The position numbers were made by a program, and so were the translations under genes. A DNA stretch of 64,000 nt from Effrenium voratum. Taxonomy: Eukaryota > Sar > Dinophyceae > Suessiales > Symbiodiniaceae. This document shows positions 1 through 11,347 of the stretch, in pieces. Position 1 is the stretch's first letter, and each line of letters opens with the position of its first letter. The stretch is from positions 162,501 to 226,500 of the forward strand of contig CAUJNA010003493.1 of the NCBI GenBank assembly GCA_963377175.1, in the 5' to 3' direction. The notes beneath the pieces are model-generated. The model made no database searches, was not told the DNA's origin, and saw nothing but the letters and a program-made list of their open reading frames with translations.

Positions 1-160
1 CACAGAAACAAAAAGACACAGAAACAAGCAAAGAAGCAAAGAAACAAATGAACAAAGAACCAAGCAAAGAAGCAAAGAAGCAAATGAACAAAGAACCAAA
101 GAACCAAGCAAAGAAGCAAAGAAGCAAAGAAGCAAAGAAGCAAAGAAGCAAATGAACAAA
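1..160. repeat. AAGCAAAG-type purine-rich minisatellite
   Basis: Imperfect tandem copies of AAGCAAAG and AACAAAG run from the window edge. The tract continues to the left, so its full length is unknown. Confidence 0.9.
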
Positions 161-194
161 GAACCAACGAACCAAAAATACAAAGAACCACAGC

Positions 195-272
195 ACCAAG
201 GGAGCAAGGGAGCAAGGGAGCAAGGGAGCAAGGGAGCAAGGGAGCAAGGGAGCAAGGGAGCAAGGGAGCAGG
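195..272. repeat. GGGAGCAA octamer array
   Basis: About nine near-perfect copies of GGGAGCAA follow the AAGCAAAG tract, which looks like the same purine-rich satellite with a changed unit. The short open frame across it is a by-product of the repeat. Confidence 0.9.
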
Positions 273-415
273 GATCAAGGGAGCAAGGATTCAAGGAAGC
301 AAGGAAGCAGGGAAACGGAAAGCAACCAAGAAACCAAGAAACGAAAAAGCCAAGAACCAGAGACGCAAAGATACAAGAAACAACGGTTCAAAGAAAGCGC
401 GAAAGAAAGACATAA

Positions 416-1220
416 AGGACAACACGAAGACCGCTGACAAACAGCATGAAAAGAAAGAGACTCGCTCTCATATTGAGGAAATTTCCGCCCACTTGCCTCG
501 CCGGCTTTACTAGTACATGAGCCGAGATTCTTGTAGAGCGGGGTTTGGTGCGCATACTGGACTGAAAGTGCGCGAAGTCCAAGTGGAACACTTCGATATC
601 CCACACGATAGCGTCTACTCAAGTGAAGCTTTGTGGGGTCAACCAATCGGCGATTGCTCCCTTGTGTTTCATGCTCAAGTTCCGCAGGGCGCTTGAGCTT
701 TCCTCTTCTGCAGCCCACCCATTGCTTCGCCCCGCCCTTGTTTCCAATTTGAGGGGGATACTTTGCTGGACAGATGGCAGTTGCTACGGTGGGAGAGGCC
801 AATGGCCAAGTACCTGTCGTTCTTTTGGCAGAATGGAATGGGCTCCTTCCCTATTTCTGGGATGGGAATCAACGGCCCACCGAACTACCATCAAAAGTCT
901 GAAGCTCAATGCCAAATGATTCGCAAAGCTACCTTTAGTCATGACAACCCAATTCATCAGCAGCCGAAATTAAGAGGGGCTGGAAAGCTGCTACCACAGT
1001 GCTGCGACAAAACATCGCGCATGGTTGCAGACATCGGAGAGTCGACGAATGGTTCTGCGGAGCCCCTTTCCTGTTCGAAGAACTCTAGGAAGAACAGTTT
1101 TGCGGAACCCTCCCAAGAACCTTATGTCTCTCCCCCAGATCCGTGGTATATTTGTCCACGCAGGCTTCTCTTCCCATTTTTGCCGTCCCGGTGGCCCATC
1201 AGTTGCCTCCCCCATTGAAG
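416..1220. other. no assigned gene; weak open frame 517-696
   Basis: A 59-codon + strand frame at 517-696 has protein-like composition (it reads KVREVQVEHFDIPHDSVYS in the middle). It has no splice signals or homology I recognise. The rest shows no codon bias. Confidence 0.3.
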
Positions 1221-1270
1221 GCAGCTGCCGCAGCCAACGCGTTGGATGCAGAGGAAGTGACCGCGCTTTG
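1221..1270 (+). CDS. candidate exon, Ala-rich helix
   Basis: An AAG|G acceptor at 1220 opens a GC3-rich frame reading AAAAANALDAEEVTALW. A GC donor (GCGATG) follows at 1271, with an alternative GTGACC donor at 1257. Product unknown; helical composition. Confidence 0.4.
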
Positions 1271-2507
1271 GCGATGATGGGCTTGAGGGAGCCACCGGAG
1301 TTTAATCAGACCCTGGGCTCCTTTAAGGAGAACCCAGCAGGAGGTTGTTTGAAGAACGGTGATTTACACTGTCCTCAAGATACATTTGGACTGATATAAA
1401 TCACGTTCACCAGCTGATTTAGAGGAGTCCTTTGTGCAACAACTGTATTTTTATGCATTCTTTCAGGAACCCATCTAGATGTATCAACCTGATGGGTTAG
1501 TAGAGGGTGATCCGCTAAAATGGCACAACCTTTTCTACTCAACCAGGAGTCTACTGTCCCCTGGGTTCGGCAAGTCGTGTGCACCAGGTTTGTCGGAACC
1601 ATTTTCTGTGATACCCGTGAAAGAACAGTCATGGTTGGATGACACCCTTGGACTTTTAGATTTTTTGAGGGATGTATGACATCTCCCACTAAAAGTCTAG
1701 CTTGTACCAAGCAACCAACGAACCACTAAGCCAAGTGTGCGGGATGCAGAGATCGAGCTGCTCCAGTGAGAGCTGGTTGCTCGCATGCGAGGAGCAGGTC
1801 ACATAGCTGTTTTGTTTGAAATCGAAGGCTAGAGATGGACCTCTCCCCAACAGTTTGCAATTTAGGTCGTAGGACAAGACTCGGGTGTGCCTGTGTTTAT
1901 GGGAATACTGTTTTTTGGGTGGTCGTTGCCCCCTTTTCTTGGGTTCCCGTATGTTCAGACAACGCGAGTTGGGTCGAAATCAAACATGTTACTGCCGGAT
2001 GTCTGCACATGTTTATCGTGTGGGGTTGTCCGTAGCCTGTGTCTACCCGAGCATTTTCTCTCCTACTATTTATTGTGCACCAATAAGCTAGGTTCCGACC
2101 GACTAGATAACGGATCAACTACAGACGGTACAATGATTGTGGTTCATTTGGGTCAGTTGCAGAAGCCACAGATTCACTGCGTCCTGGCAAGTTGGCAGTA
2201 AAAATTGGAGTAATTGTTTTGCCACGTTTGCACTCTCCATGCTGTTTCAGAGCGTAGCAAGGGGAGCCGTAGGAGGAATATAGCCCTTAATGGTCTTTAA
2301 CAAACCCTAAGATCACCAATAGTCACCAATAGTCGCTATAGGGTTGCAATGGCAAACCAGGGGACTCACATGATTTTCCTAATTTTGCCATGCCTCATGC
2401 CCTTGCTTCCCTGATGTCGACCCCACTTGAAGCATCTTTTTCATACTGTTGCTTACCTAGCTGTTTGCAGATCCACTTTACATAGGATGCGTGCCCCTTT
2501 CGGGCAG
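1271..2507. other. non-coding stretch, nothing recognised
   Basis: Moderate-GC sequence. Several frames of 60-110 codons are open on both strands, but none shows codon bias, splice signals or a recognisable motif. Probably intron or intergenic. Confidence 0.5.
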
Positions 2508-2620
2508 CTTCGGGAGGAACGGCAGCACGCGTGGGGTCATGTCCTCATTTCCCGCCCAAGCCTGAGGCGGATTTCTGCCTCGAGGTGCAAGCGGAAGCGC
2601 AGCACCCAGCGGATTTTCAG
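2508..2620 (+). CDS. candidate exon, frame uncertain
   Basis: A GC-rich island follows a CAG at 2505-2507. One frame reads LREERQHAWGHVLISRPSLR. If the acceptor is the GAG|G at 2566, the other reads ADFCLEVQAEAQHPADFQ. Both have high third-position GC, so the coding frame is not settled. Confidence 0.33.
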
Positions 2621-3049
2621 TTGCCGTTTTCATGAGCGGCCAAAACTGAGCTGGGTAGTCCTTTTCAGACCACCTCACTGGGCGCATGGACGAAAAGTGC
2701 CGGTTTGCTCTTGGAGGTATTCTGTTTCAGGTTGGTTTAAAGGAACTAACCACCCCATTTCGACAGATGCCACTTTTGGAGGAAAAGCCTCCACACCTCC
2801 AAAACCAATACACCAAGGAGACTGTGCATGGCATAATTCGCTTGCCGTGGTTGAGGGATCCAGGATACAACCAACACGGTGGAGTTTTGTTTGTCGCCCA
2901 GTACCTGGGCCAACCAACCTAACAGTCACAAAGCGCACACTAATTCTCGATCCCTTCTTTTCTTGGGTTTTGGGCAACCTCCAAGATGGGTGAAAATGGG
3001 TGGTATCCCCTTCATTTTCCTGCACCTCCCAAAAACGACACCCGAACAG

Positions 3050-3160
3050 CTCTTGATCCACACGTGGCTCTTGCGCTCCTTCACCCAGCGACAGGTGGGC
3101 GCCGTTTGCCTGGACATCATCTCGAACCAGGGCTCCGAGGAGGAGCGCCGCGATTTTGGA
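3050..3160 (+). CDS. internal exon, product unknown
   Basis: The acceptor is CAG at 3047-3049. The frame reads LLIHTWLLRSFTQRQ, then VGAVCLDIISNQGSEEERRD. A second possible acceptor, CAG|G at 3094, lies inside and would start the exon at VGAV. Third positions are mostly G or C, against the lower-GC flanks. The 3' end is not clear. Confidence 0.55.
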
Positions 3161-3504
3161 GAGACGCGATCCTGCGCTTTTTTGCGCCCAACACCTTCGC
3201 AATCTGAATAGGTGGCCCGGCTCACCTGGCCTTTGGGCTTGCTGTAGGTTCCAACTAAGGGAAAAGTCAAAGAGATTCTCTATATATATATATATCATAT
3301 ATTCGTATATAGATATATTCCATGGTAACGTTGCGTCTGTCTCCACGTCAAACCTTAAGTCCAAACATTATGCCCTGAAAAAATAGACGCATTCGAAATG
3401 GTTGCTTTCCTTTTGGTTTCCCTTGAGCCCAAGACTTGTGGTTCTACCAAACTTGCAATAGAGGCGTGCACAGACTAGAACCGGTTTTTGGGGTCTCCGG
3501 CGCG

Positions 3505-3590
3505 CCCTCGAGGAGCACGTGATGCCTCTGCTGGAGCCCACCAGGATTCATGTGGGGGTGCCTGCGTACCAGGCGCGGGTTCGGGGTCAA
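3505..3590 (+). CDS. internal exon, product unknown
   Basis: The frame reads LEEHVMPLLEPTRIHVGVP then AYQARVRG, with strong GC3 bias. The 'pLLEPtri.v' wording faintly recalls VPS13-type repeats, but that is weak inference. A CCTTTTGGTTTCCC motif lies about 95 nt upstream, as before several other islands. Confidence 0.5.
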
Positions 3591-3621
3591 CGCCGATTCT
3601 TTGCCTGGTGCTTTGGACTCG

Positions 3622-3755
3622 ACCTCCAGTACCTTCCCCATTCTTTCCAGGGATCCTTCTTTCGAGAAAACTTCAAGAAACCCAGTGAAACGCGGGGAAA
3701 ACATACAAAAAACGATGGTTTAAAAGAATGGTTGGAACCAACCCCTAGAATGTTG
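3622..3755. repeat. foldback element, family A (inverted copy)
   Basis: The left arm around CCTTCCCCATTCTTTCC (3630-3646) is the imperfect reverse complement of the right arm around GAATGGTTGGAACC (3726-3739), with a loop of about 75 nt. It matches 12854-12983 and 53781-53915 in reverse orientation. Confidence 0.65.
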
Positions 3756-3814
3756 ATTGGGCAAGCAAACGACGCGAGCGCCTTCTTCCTACTTTTCCGT
3801 GGCAAGTGGGCGAG

Positions 3815-3873
3815 CCATCGGGCGCGAAAATCGCAAAGATCGGCCGATGCAGGGCCTGCAGACCGCCAAGAAG
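3815..3873 (+). CDS. candidate exon, basic
   Basis: The frame reads AIGRENRKDRPMQGLQTAKK with high GC3. A GAG acceptor precedes it and a possible GC donor (GCGGCA) follows at 3874. If that donor is not used, the frame stops four codons later. No family recognised. Confidence 0.4.
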
Positions 3874-4827
3874 GCGGCAGCCTGAGTTGCAGTTTGCGTG
3901 GGATCCGTGGAAGACGATGGTGTGAAGGGCCTCCATCTTATTGAGTTCTGCTTGGCCCCAGAAAACAGGAGGGTGGAAGACATAGGGTGAGTGAAGGAAA
4001 CACATGTCCCACGTGAGATTGGATTATGACCCCCCTAAGGTGGTAAACCCATTTTGAAGGCTGCTCATGTGACTACAGAGTACCCTTTCAGCCACCACAG
4101 TTTATGGTGCAACTGTATCTCAAAGGAACCCACATGGTTAGAACCCGTTCAACGGGTCACCTAGTGGACGTGGCGATGTTGATGTTCGCAGCTCCAAGGT
4201 GTGGAATGGGCGGGAGCTGATGCAGGCAGTGAGCGTGGGATTGTCGGGAGGGGTGGGCGAAGCTTGTATTCCTAGTTGTTCTGGAGCTGAAACGAGCTCA
4301 CCATGAAGGTCCCTTTACTTGGGAATCCTACTCTTGTTTCCGATTCTGGGCTCCTCCAGGCCTTCTTGCTAGTTCTGTGGTCGCTCTCATGTTCCGTGAC
4401 CTTGCCGCTTTCCGTTGGGGACATTGGCGCGCTTTTCTCAGCTGGCTTAGAAGTGTGGCGTCAAGACTCGCCCGGGCGAGTTGAGACGCTTGAAGGTTTG
4501 CCACTCTGCTCACAGTCAGCTGCAACGCTCTGATGTCCAGTGCGCAACTGGTGAAAACCAAAGGCCACCCTTGTGAGGGATCAATGGATAAGAAAAGTTT
4601 GGTTTTCCCAATGGTATACCATTAAAAAAGGGGATGTTCCCCCTCCTTCAAGTGCAATCTTGTTTTTCCCTTTTTCGGCCAGGTGGGTTTTTGAGCCAAT
4701 CGTTTCTTTGTCCAGCGGGTTCTCACCGGGAACATTTGCCAGGGGACTGACCTCAACCAGCCAGGGCGATTCTATACTCATTCATGAACCGCCTGGTAGG
4801 AACAGGTCATTGATTGGTCAACTACAG
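3874..4827. other. intron-like stretch
   Basis: No codon bias is seen. The segment holds a short palindrome, CCAATGGTATACCATT, at 4608-4623 and otherwise nothing recognised. Confidence 0.5.
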
Positions 4828-4968
4828 GACGCCTGCCACCAAGATCATCGCAACCGCTCCCACAATGCAAAGCGGCCGCTGCCAGGTGTGTTGCCCCAGC
4901 ATCTCCATCTCCTGGATCAACCTCCACGCCTCGGATGTGGCCGCGGCCGTCCTCGCACGGCTGCACAG
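4828..4968 (+). CDS. internal exon, well-delimited, product unknown
   Basis: The CTACAG|G acceptor at 4827 and the CAG|GTGCGC donor at 4969 bound a 141-nt open frame. It begins TPATKIIATAPTMQSGRCQ and ends ISWINLHASDVAAAVLARLH. GC3 is high throughout, and both boundaries fit dinoflagellate consensus. The alternating hydrophobic pattern followed by an amphipathic helix could fit a lipid-transfer repeat, but no family is recognised with confidence. Confidence 0.68.
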
Positions 4969-5474
4969 GTGCGCGGAGGGTCGAATGTCGGGGGTCGTTT
5001 TGGGAGGCAAATGGGGAGAGGCAGGTTTTGCGGGAACCTGAGGTCACCTCAGGTTTGGTTCATCCACCTTTCAACCTTCCCCATGTTTGAAACACAGCCA
5101 GCCTGCTTCACACCATTCCTCCGTGCTCGTGTAAGTGGCCGGGGTCCAAGTTTCAGAAGGAAAGCTTTTGTCTTGCAGAACCTCCAATCGGCTTTCATGA
5201 GTGTTGGAGGGAGGTCAAGTTCTTCCAAACACAGAGGTTACAATCCTTTCCTTTTGAGGTGGAAATTCCACTGGGAAAAAGGTGGGTAGTCTCCCACATG
5301 ATTGGGAGCCAATGAGCCAGGGATGATCAACATCCTTATGAGTAAAGAGCTGAAAAGCCGCTGGTTTGCTTTCGGCCAGCTTGCCCCCAGATCATTTTGG
5401 ACGTAGTGTTCTGGCTTCCCCCCATTTTTTTTTGGTTTGTGCCTTTCGCATTTCCGATGGTGCGCGCCCGGCCA

Positions 5475-5532
5475 GTTGTTTCGAAGAAGCCCAGCGAGGT
5501 CGACCGGGACTCAGCCGACTCGAGTATGGCTA
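5475..5532 (+). CDS. candidate exon, charged
   Basis: After CCAG at 5471-5474 the + frame reads VVSKKPSEVDRDSADSSMAR with raised GC3. The donor is unclear. It could be intronic. Confidence 0.33.
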
Positions 5533-6672
5533 GGAAATTGATTTCGAGTAATCCCAGCTCAAAAGTGGTGGACATGCATCCCCGATCGAAACGATGTTCC
5601 ACCCAGAAGTCTCTCCATCGAAACGAGGTGGATTCCCCGAAAAACGACATCGGTATCCATGAACAGAACTCTAAGTGACACTGAGTTACAAAAACACAAG
5701 GCCCCGATGAAAGGTTTTTTTTGAGGGGGCCCTTTTTGGGCATGGTGTAAAGGGAAACCATTGGGAATGGCACTATTTTGCGGCTCCAAACTCCCTATTT
5801 TGGCACGTACACATGAACCCAACCTAGTAGATGTGCATGCAATCATAGCAATCATAGCACAGATCCGCAGTGTGGAAGCTTTCTGGATTCCTAAACTAAC
5901 CACCATATCCTCTAAAGAATGTGTACGTAGCAATCATATACACTATTTTCTCTGCGGCAGTGGTTTGGAATCCTTCTTTGATTCAATTGGTTCTATCACT
6001 AGACCCCTAGACCACGACCCTTTCAGGCAACCCCAGCAAAACGAGTGAACAAGGGTATGAAGGTAAGCGAGGGGCCAATAAGCCCGAGCTAAAACTGAAG
6101 TGCCATATTTCTGCTTTGGGGTCCCTCAAGAAGCCCATCTCCGGCCCTAGGCACGTCCGTATCCCAGAAACTTCTGTGTGACGATCAGCGGCCGCCTGAG
6201 TCGGCGTGGTTTCGGGTGAAGCAGATCGCAACGTTGGCGCCTTTTTTGGGGGGCAGTTGTGGTCCTTCCAATTTTTGCTTTGTGAGTTGTGTGCTTGGTG
6301 GTGTCCCTGACATTCTTCTTTTCGCGCCAAGTGTTTGGTGGTTGGTTGTGCACCCTCAAAAATGGTTACTCATCCGGTTTGGGAGTTGTACCCTACCACC
6401 CACGAACAATCAAGCTGACTAGAGGCCCCTACACCATTTTCTGGTGCCTTCTGCCAGCTTCCATGTGGGACACCACAAGTGGGATGTTGCAGGGTGCGCC
6501 AAATCTCATAGGGGCTTAACCCATGAACCAAAGATCCAGACGGCACGGGTTTTGAACATTGGGGTTTGCGGCCACCAAGGGCCAGTCGTGTTGGGAATCA
6601 ACGTCGTTGTTTTTTTCCGCAAAAAAGGGAAACTGAGGATGACTGTCCCTGGAATTCGGTGGATGGATCTGA
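5533..6672. other. intron-like stretch
   Basis: Contains a C/G-run segment near 5720 and no coding signal. Confidence 0.45.
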
Positions 6673-6767
6673 GGGCAGAGCTTGCCCACGAGAAGACGGG
6701 CAGACTGCGAGGGCAGAACCTCCGGAACAGCCTGGGGACTGAAGCCCGGCAGCCTGGAGAGGGCCGG
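6673..6767 (+). CDS. internal exon, basic helical
   Basis: The frame reads RAELAHEKTGRLRGQNLRNS then LGTEARQPGEGR with strong GC3 bias. CTGAG|G precedes it and GTGTCG (6768) is a suitable donor. No family recognised. Confidence 0.5.
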
Positions 6768-8060
6768 GTGTCGAAATGGCTGGCTTCGTGGTCCCTGTCG
6801 TTTTACCCCGCAAAGGGTAGCGAGCCTCAGAAGACACATCACGCAAGCATACTCCTTTTCGGTGGATTCAATCATCACCTTTGGGCCTGTTCAGAGCGAG
6901 CTTCATGCAAGTGGGATGATGTTCAAAGGGAAACATAGATGCCATGATAAAAACAAGTTGAGTCTCCAAACCCAAGCTATTTCAGGGGAAGTTGGGGTAT
7001 GAAACCACTAAGTAACAACTTTATAAACGGTATGTATCCAGCTTTCCCGGGGGGTAGCTTCGGTTGGGGGGTGATGAAACCCCTCTGTGGTTGGGGAGTT
7101 AAGCAGTTCAGGAGTTAGGGAAAGGAATTTTCGGAGATTTGCGAAAACAATCACACACACACATACACGCACACGCACAGGGGCTGGTCTCAGCAAGCGC
7201 CCAGATTTCCTTTTGGCTTCCCCTCAGAACAATACAACGAGACAAACTCATTTGGCACGTGAGGGGTGATGCCTCGTCCATTCTTTTCAGCTATCCTTCC
7301 TTTCTCAAAAGCCAGGTCCGACCCGGTTTTCGCTCAGGTTGGGGGAATTGTTTTCCTGGGAAATGTACAGAAGTCTGTGGTCCTTTTGAGAGAAACATAG
7401 GGGACTCACTGAATTCCCCACAAAAACACCAGGGGGAAGCGTGCGTAACTTGGACCGTGGCTCCCTGGGGTATCATGTTCACTCCTGCTCCAGGGGTCCA
7501 GCCATGCCTCCAACCAAGCATCACGGGTCAAAGGAATTTTTGCAAAGAGCTAGCCTTTTCGGCAGTATGCACCAACCCAAAGGCTGAGTGTTGACCCACA
7601 AGTGAACCCTTCGCATGGACCCCCGGTTTATGATTTGGTGCATCACTGCCTACGACTCTGATACCAGAAACGGGTTAAAATGGCCAGCGGCTTGGGGGCT
7701 TGGGGGTATCCTCTTTGACCCCGAGCTAGATCAAGAGCATTGGAGAGATCGATATCGATGGCGTCCCGGGGCTGCGGAGTGGCTGTAATCTTGCAGTGCC
7801 AACCTTTGATCCAACAAATGAACTCCATCTCATTTTAAAACGGCGTTGCATGTGCAGCGCCGAAATTCTGAGCAAGCGCCCAAACAGATTCTCTCTGGAA
7901 ACCGGGTTCGAAGGTCGCTGGTCAAAATACGATTCACTGAAGATCCGAACCTCCATGCAAGGAACCATTAACCAGGAGTGTTGTTTTCCTTTTTTTCTCC
8001 GGCTTTTGTTTGTTTCAATTCCCAGCTTTTGCCTTTGGATTCCGGGGCCTTTTGTGAAAG
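6768..8060. other. intron-like stretch
   Basis: Holds a CA-rich run near 7152-7180. A possible tiny island near 7742-7790 (EIDIDGVPGLRSG) has no clear splice ends. Confidence 0.4.
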
Positions 8061-8172
8061 GCCGTTGCCTGAGGCTGTGCTGCTGGTGGCCGGCTGGCCC
8101 AACCGCATGATCGCGCGGCTGCCGGAAGGCTCGGCTCGGGCGCTGGGCGCGAACTCGGCTCCCGAGGGCCCA
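8061..8172 (+). CDS. internal exon, product unknown
   Basis: The frame LPEAVLLVAGWPNRMIARLP then EGSARALGANSAPEGPK has nearly all third positions G or C. GAAAG|G precedes it. The 3' boundary is uncertain. The first third is hydrophobic. Confidence 0.48.
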
Positions 8173-8474
8173 AAGGGCCCAAGGGAACATCGATGCATTC
8201 CTGGGTGCAGGTGGTGGTGGTGCAGGATTTTGTCCATTGAGGCCAAAGGCGCTTTCACTCTTTGGCTCGCCCTCTTTTTGTAGGGTACCCTTTTTCCCGG
8301 CAACGGGGTTGGGTGGGGGGGGCATATTATATATATGGATGTGTGTGTGTGTGTGTCTGTGTGTTTTCTTGAGGCTCGGTACCTTTGCAGGTGAGGTTAA
8401 AGGAAGCCAACATGAAAACCAATAGGTCAAAAGTACATCGCCAGGGGACGTTTTAGTCCATGTGTACACTTAGC

Positions 8475-8604
8475 AGGATCCCATTCTGGGTACCTTGTTT
8501 GACTCACAGCCATATGGCTGTGGGTCAAAACCAATGGTACCATTTTGGGGTAGGCGCACCACCCATTTTAATCTATTTTAGTGGTTGGATTGGGATGTTC
8601 ACTA
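8475..8604. repeat. foldback element, family C
   Basis: A near-perfect palindrome around CACAGCCATATGGCTGTG (8505-8522) sits in longer imperfect arms, followed by a tail containing GGGGTAGGCGCACCACCC. The tail recurs at 50788-50883 and, inverted, at 41113-41195. Confidence 0.75.
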
Positions 8605-8653
8605 GGGGTACGATTTGGATTTTGGGGCCCACCGCCACATCCTGCACCACTTT

Positions 8654-8765
8654 GAAACCATTTGAAACCACCGTCTGCGTGGCATTTGCAGGGGGAATCG
8701 ACTCATTCCAGGCTTTCTTAGCTGGTGGCGAGATGGTTTTCGCGTCCATCCGCGGTATCTTCCCC
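8654..8765. repeat. foldback element, family B, just upstream of an exon
   Basis: Contains CATTCCAGGCTTTCTTAG (8705-8722) and ends in CGTCCATCCGCGGTATC. It matches copies at 11095-11222 and 20626-20755. Its end lies about 45 nt before the acceptor of the next exon, whose sequence CATCCATCCGCAG resembles the element's own arm. Confidence 0.7.
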
Positions 8766-8809
8766 CGGAACCAGCGGCGCCAAGACACGCCCGTGGCATC
8801 CATCCGCAG

Positions 8810-8914
8810 GCCACGCGCTGGCGCTGGAGGAGGTGAAGCGCAAGGCCCAGAAGCTGTCGGCCCGGCCGGGGGGCTCGGGACGGGCGGCGCGGCGCACCTG
8901 GGCGTGGCGGTTCC
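8810..8914 (+). CDS. internal exon, basic amphipathic helix
   Basis: The CCGCAG|G acceptor at 8809 and the GTGAAG donor at 8915 bound a frame starting HALALEEVKRKAQKLSARPG. A basic segment ending TWAWRF follows. Third-position G/C is nearly absolute. No family recognised. The acceptor resembles the arm of the adjacent foldback element. Confidence 0.63.
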
Positions 8915-9898
8915 GTGAAGAGATGCTGATGGACGAAGTCTTGCAAGAAACTTTGGTTTCTGATTCCAACTCAAAAAAACACCAAATGCTGGCTTCCCAT
9001 GGTGTCAAAGTGCAGGATTTCGCCCAACAGTGGGTTTCTCAAGATTGGGCGGAGTTTTCGTTTGGTTGGATGGTTTCCTTTGGGTTTCTCAAAATTGTTG
9101 GGTTCCTTTGGTCGACCCCTAGTGGTTGGTTTCCTTTTGGTTCTCCTCCGAAACCATACCACAAGGGGACTCCTATTTTGAGAACCACCTAAATCTCATC
9201 CAAGAATGTTACCCAAAAGAAGCCCGCACCTCCTCAACAAAAGAATGGAACACGCCCTTGGTCTCAGTTCCTTCTTGAGTGTCCACGCTACTTAGCAAGG
9301 CAACCATAGAAAGCGGACAAACCCCATCCCAAGATATGGTCAGATCACCTACTTATCAAGTTGGTTGAACACCGAAGTTTCCGGTTTCCTGGTGGTGTCC
9401 TTGCCTCCTTGTGGTCTCCTACTGCTTTCCTAGTCTGCTTTTTAACTGAGCGGTCAACATTTGCACATTTCGTGGGGTCGGTGTAAATGAGGCATCCCGT
9501 TTTGGGAGTCTCAAGGGAAGCCCACAAACTACAAACTGAGCCCATGTTTACAGTTCCATGCTATTGACTGCAATCAGTTGGGATTTGGCCCCTTTGTCTC
9601 AGAAACGGTCTAAACGGCACACCAACGGCAAATGAGCAAAAATGGTGTCCCATTTTACAACTGCCAGGTGCTACTCTGGTGGCTGGTGCTCGGAGTCCTT
9701 TCCTTTCGGGGCTTGGGCCCCTCCTTTCAGAATGCGTAGAAATATAAGTATTGATATACACATGCACATATATGCGAATGCGTGTCAATAAATATCTACA
9801 TTTGTTTTGAGCAAACACACAGATATGTATATATATATATGCATCTATGTATATTTGAACGTATGTATTTGAGCATTTTTTGTCTACAGACTAATCAG
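8915..9898. other. intron-like stretch
   Basis: Rich in TTTGGTTTCC-like words around 9055-9160. An AT microsatellite lies around 9820-9845. No coding signal. Confidence 0.5.
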
Positions 9899-9993
9899 GG
9901 CCGGGCGCCTCGGTTCGTCTCGCGAGGTCTTCGGTCGCGCCTTAGGTCGAAAGTGAAGCGGCACAAACTCCGGGCCAGCAGGAGAGAGTTTCA
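9899..9993 (+). CDS. candidate exon, Arg-rich
   Basis: ATCAG|G at 9898 opens a frame reading GRAPRFVSRGLRSRLRSKVK then RHKLRASRREF. GC bias is moderate and a GTTGTC donor is possible at 9994. Arg-rich frames arise easily by chance in GC-rich DNA. Confidence 0.33.
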
Positions 9994-11094
9994 CTCCGTT
10001 GTCCAAAGCCGACCTGAAATGACACTTTGGTTCTTCCCATTTTGGCAACCGTTTTTAGTGGCAACAAAAGGTGATCACCTTTGATTTCTACTCACAAGAA
10101 AGGGAAACCAGCCCACTAATTTTGGGGCACTAGTCAATTTGTATGGCTCGTTTTGGGGCAAGAACACATTTTCATGAGCTCAAACACCGGCTGATTTGGA
10201 GGATGCCTGGGTTTTTGGATGGGATATTGATTCACGCTGGCCATTCTCCTGTGCTCGACCTGGCAGCTGAGTTCAGATTGGGAGCAACTCCGTGGGGTTG
10301 CAACCACGTCTCCAAACCATTCGAGTAGACAGGTGTAGATCCAGTCCTCGTGGGGCTCTCTTCGGAAAGTCCCACAGTACACCCGCAAAAAAGGAGGCAC
10401 CCAAGCTTGCGATCATCAGGGTCGGGTCAGCCACGTTTTAACATGATGTGTTTGTTTCAACATGACAACCGTTTAAACATGTTTACAGCCCGGGATCAAA
10501 AAGTGTTTGCTACTGTTAAAGCACTCCTGTCTGATGCGGACAAACATTACTTGCACATCGTTTACACTTTACCTTGGAGATCCGGTTGAGGCCAAATGAG
10601 ATCCCGCGTTTTGTTGAACCGAAGCATAGCTCTACCGGCTGTGTGCCAAGACCACTGAGCTTCCCGCTTTCTCATTGTTTGCCCTTTGCTTTGGAGCGCC
10701 GTCTCACGGCAGGTGAGATTTCAACGTGTCATTTCCACGCCATTCAGAGGAGGCCGCCGGATTAAAACCTGTTCAATCAGTATTCATACGAGTGCAACCC
10801 TGATTAAACAGGGGTGTAAATATTGCCGGTCATGTTCGTACTTTTCGTTTCAACATGCTTGTCCACCCGCCGAGTTCCATGCTCACAGCAGTCAAAGGTT
10901 TGAGTGACGGTCGGGGCCGCCATTTGGATTGCCCGGTTTGGGGTAGACTCCTTCGGTGCCGACGGCGCACAGTTGGCCTAGCTACAACTCGACTGCTTGC
11001 GGATCACCGATGAAATTCACACACGTGGGTGTGGCTCTGAAATAGGGGCGCAGAAAGGATCCCCGGCAAATGGAAAAGTAGACATGGTTTTCCG
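9994..11094. other. intron-like stretch with a consensus-like donor
   Basis: CGGCAG|GTGAGA at 10704-10715 is a textbook donor and may end a short exon reading LPFALERRLTA, but no acceptor is convincing. The rest is featureless. Confidence 0.35.
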
Positions 11095-11222
11095 GTTTCA
11101 TGTTGATAAATTCTTGAAACCATGGGAAACCACCGTTTGTTGGGTATTTACAGGACAACCATCATTCCAGGCTTTCTTAGGTGGTGCGAAATGGATTTCG
11201 CAAAAATCCACAGTATGGGGTG
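11095..11222. repeat. foldback element, family B
   Basis: Shares the GGTATTTACAGG-type loop, CATTCCAGGCTTTCTTAG (11164-11181) and the terminal TCCACAGTATGGGG with the other family B copies. It lies about 55 nt upstream of an exon. Confidence 0.72.
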
Positions 11223-11276
11223 AGAATCTTTGTCCGCTCGAATGGATCCTATTTCTACCTCATGGGCTGGCTCCAG

Positions 11277-11347
11277 GACCGCTTTGATGGCCGAGATGCC
11301 GCGGGAGCGCTACAACCCGGTTCGCTCCATGCTGCCTGTGCACCTCG
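11277..11347 (+). CDS. internal exon, product unknown
   Basis: The CTCCAG|G acceptor at 11276 opens a frame reading TALMAEMPRERYNPVRSMLP then VHLGK, with about 20 of 24 third positions G or C. The competing frame starting DRFDGRDAAG has much weaker bias. A GC donor (GCAAAT) sits at 11348. Confidence 0.55.
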
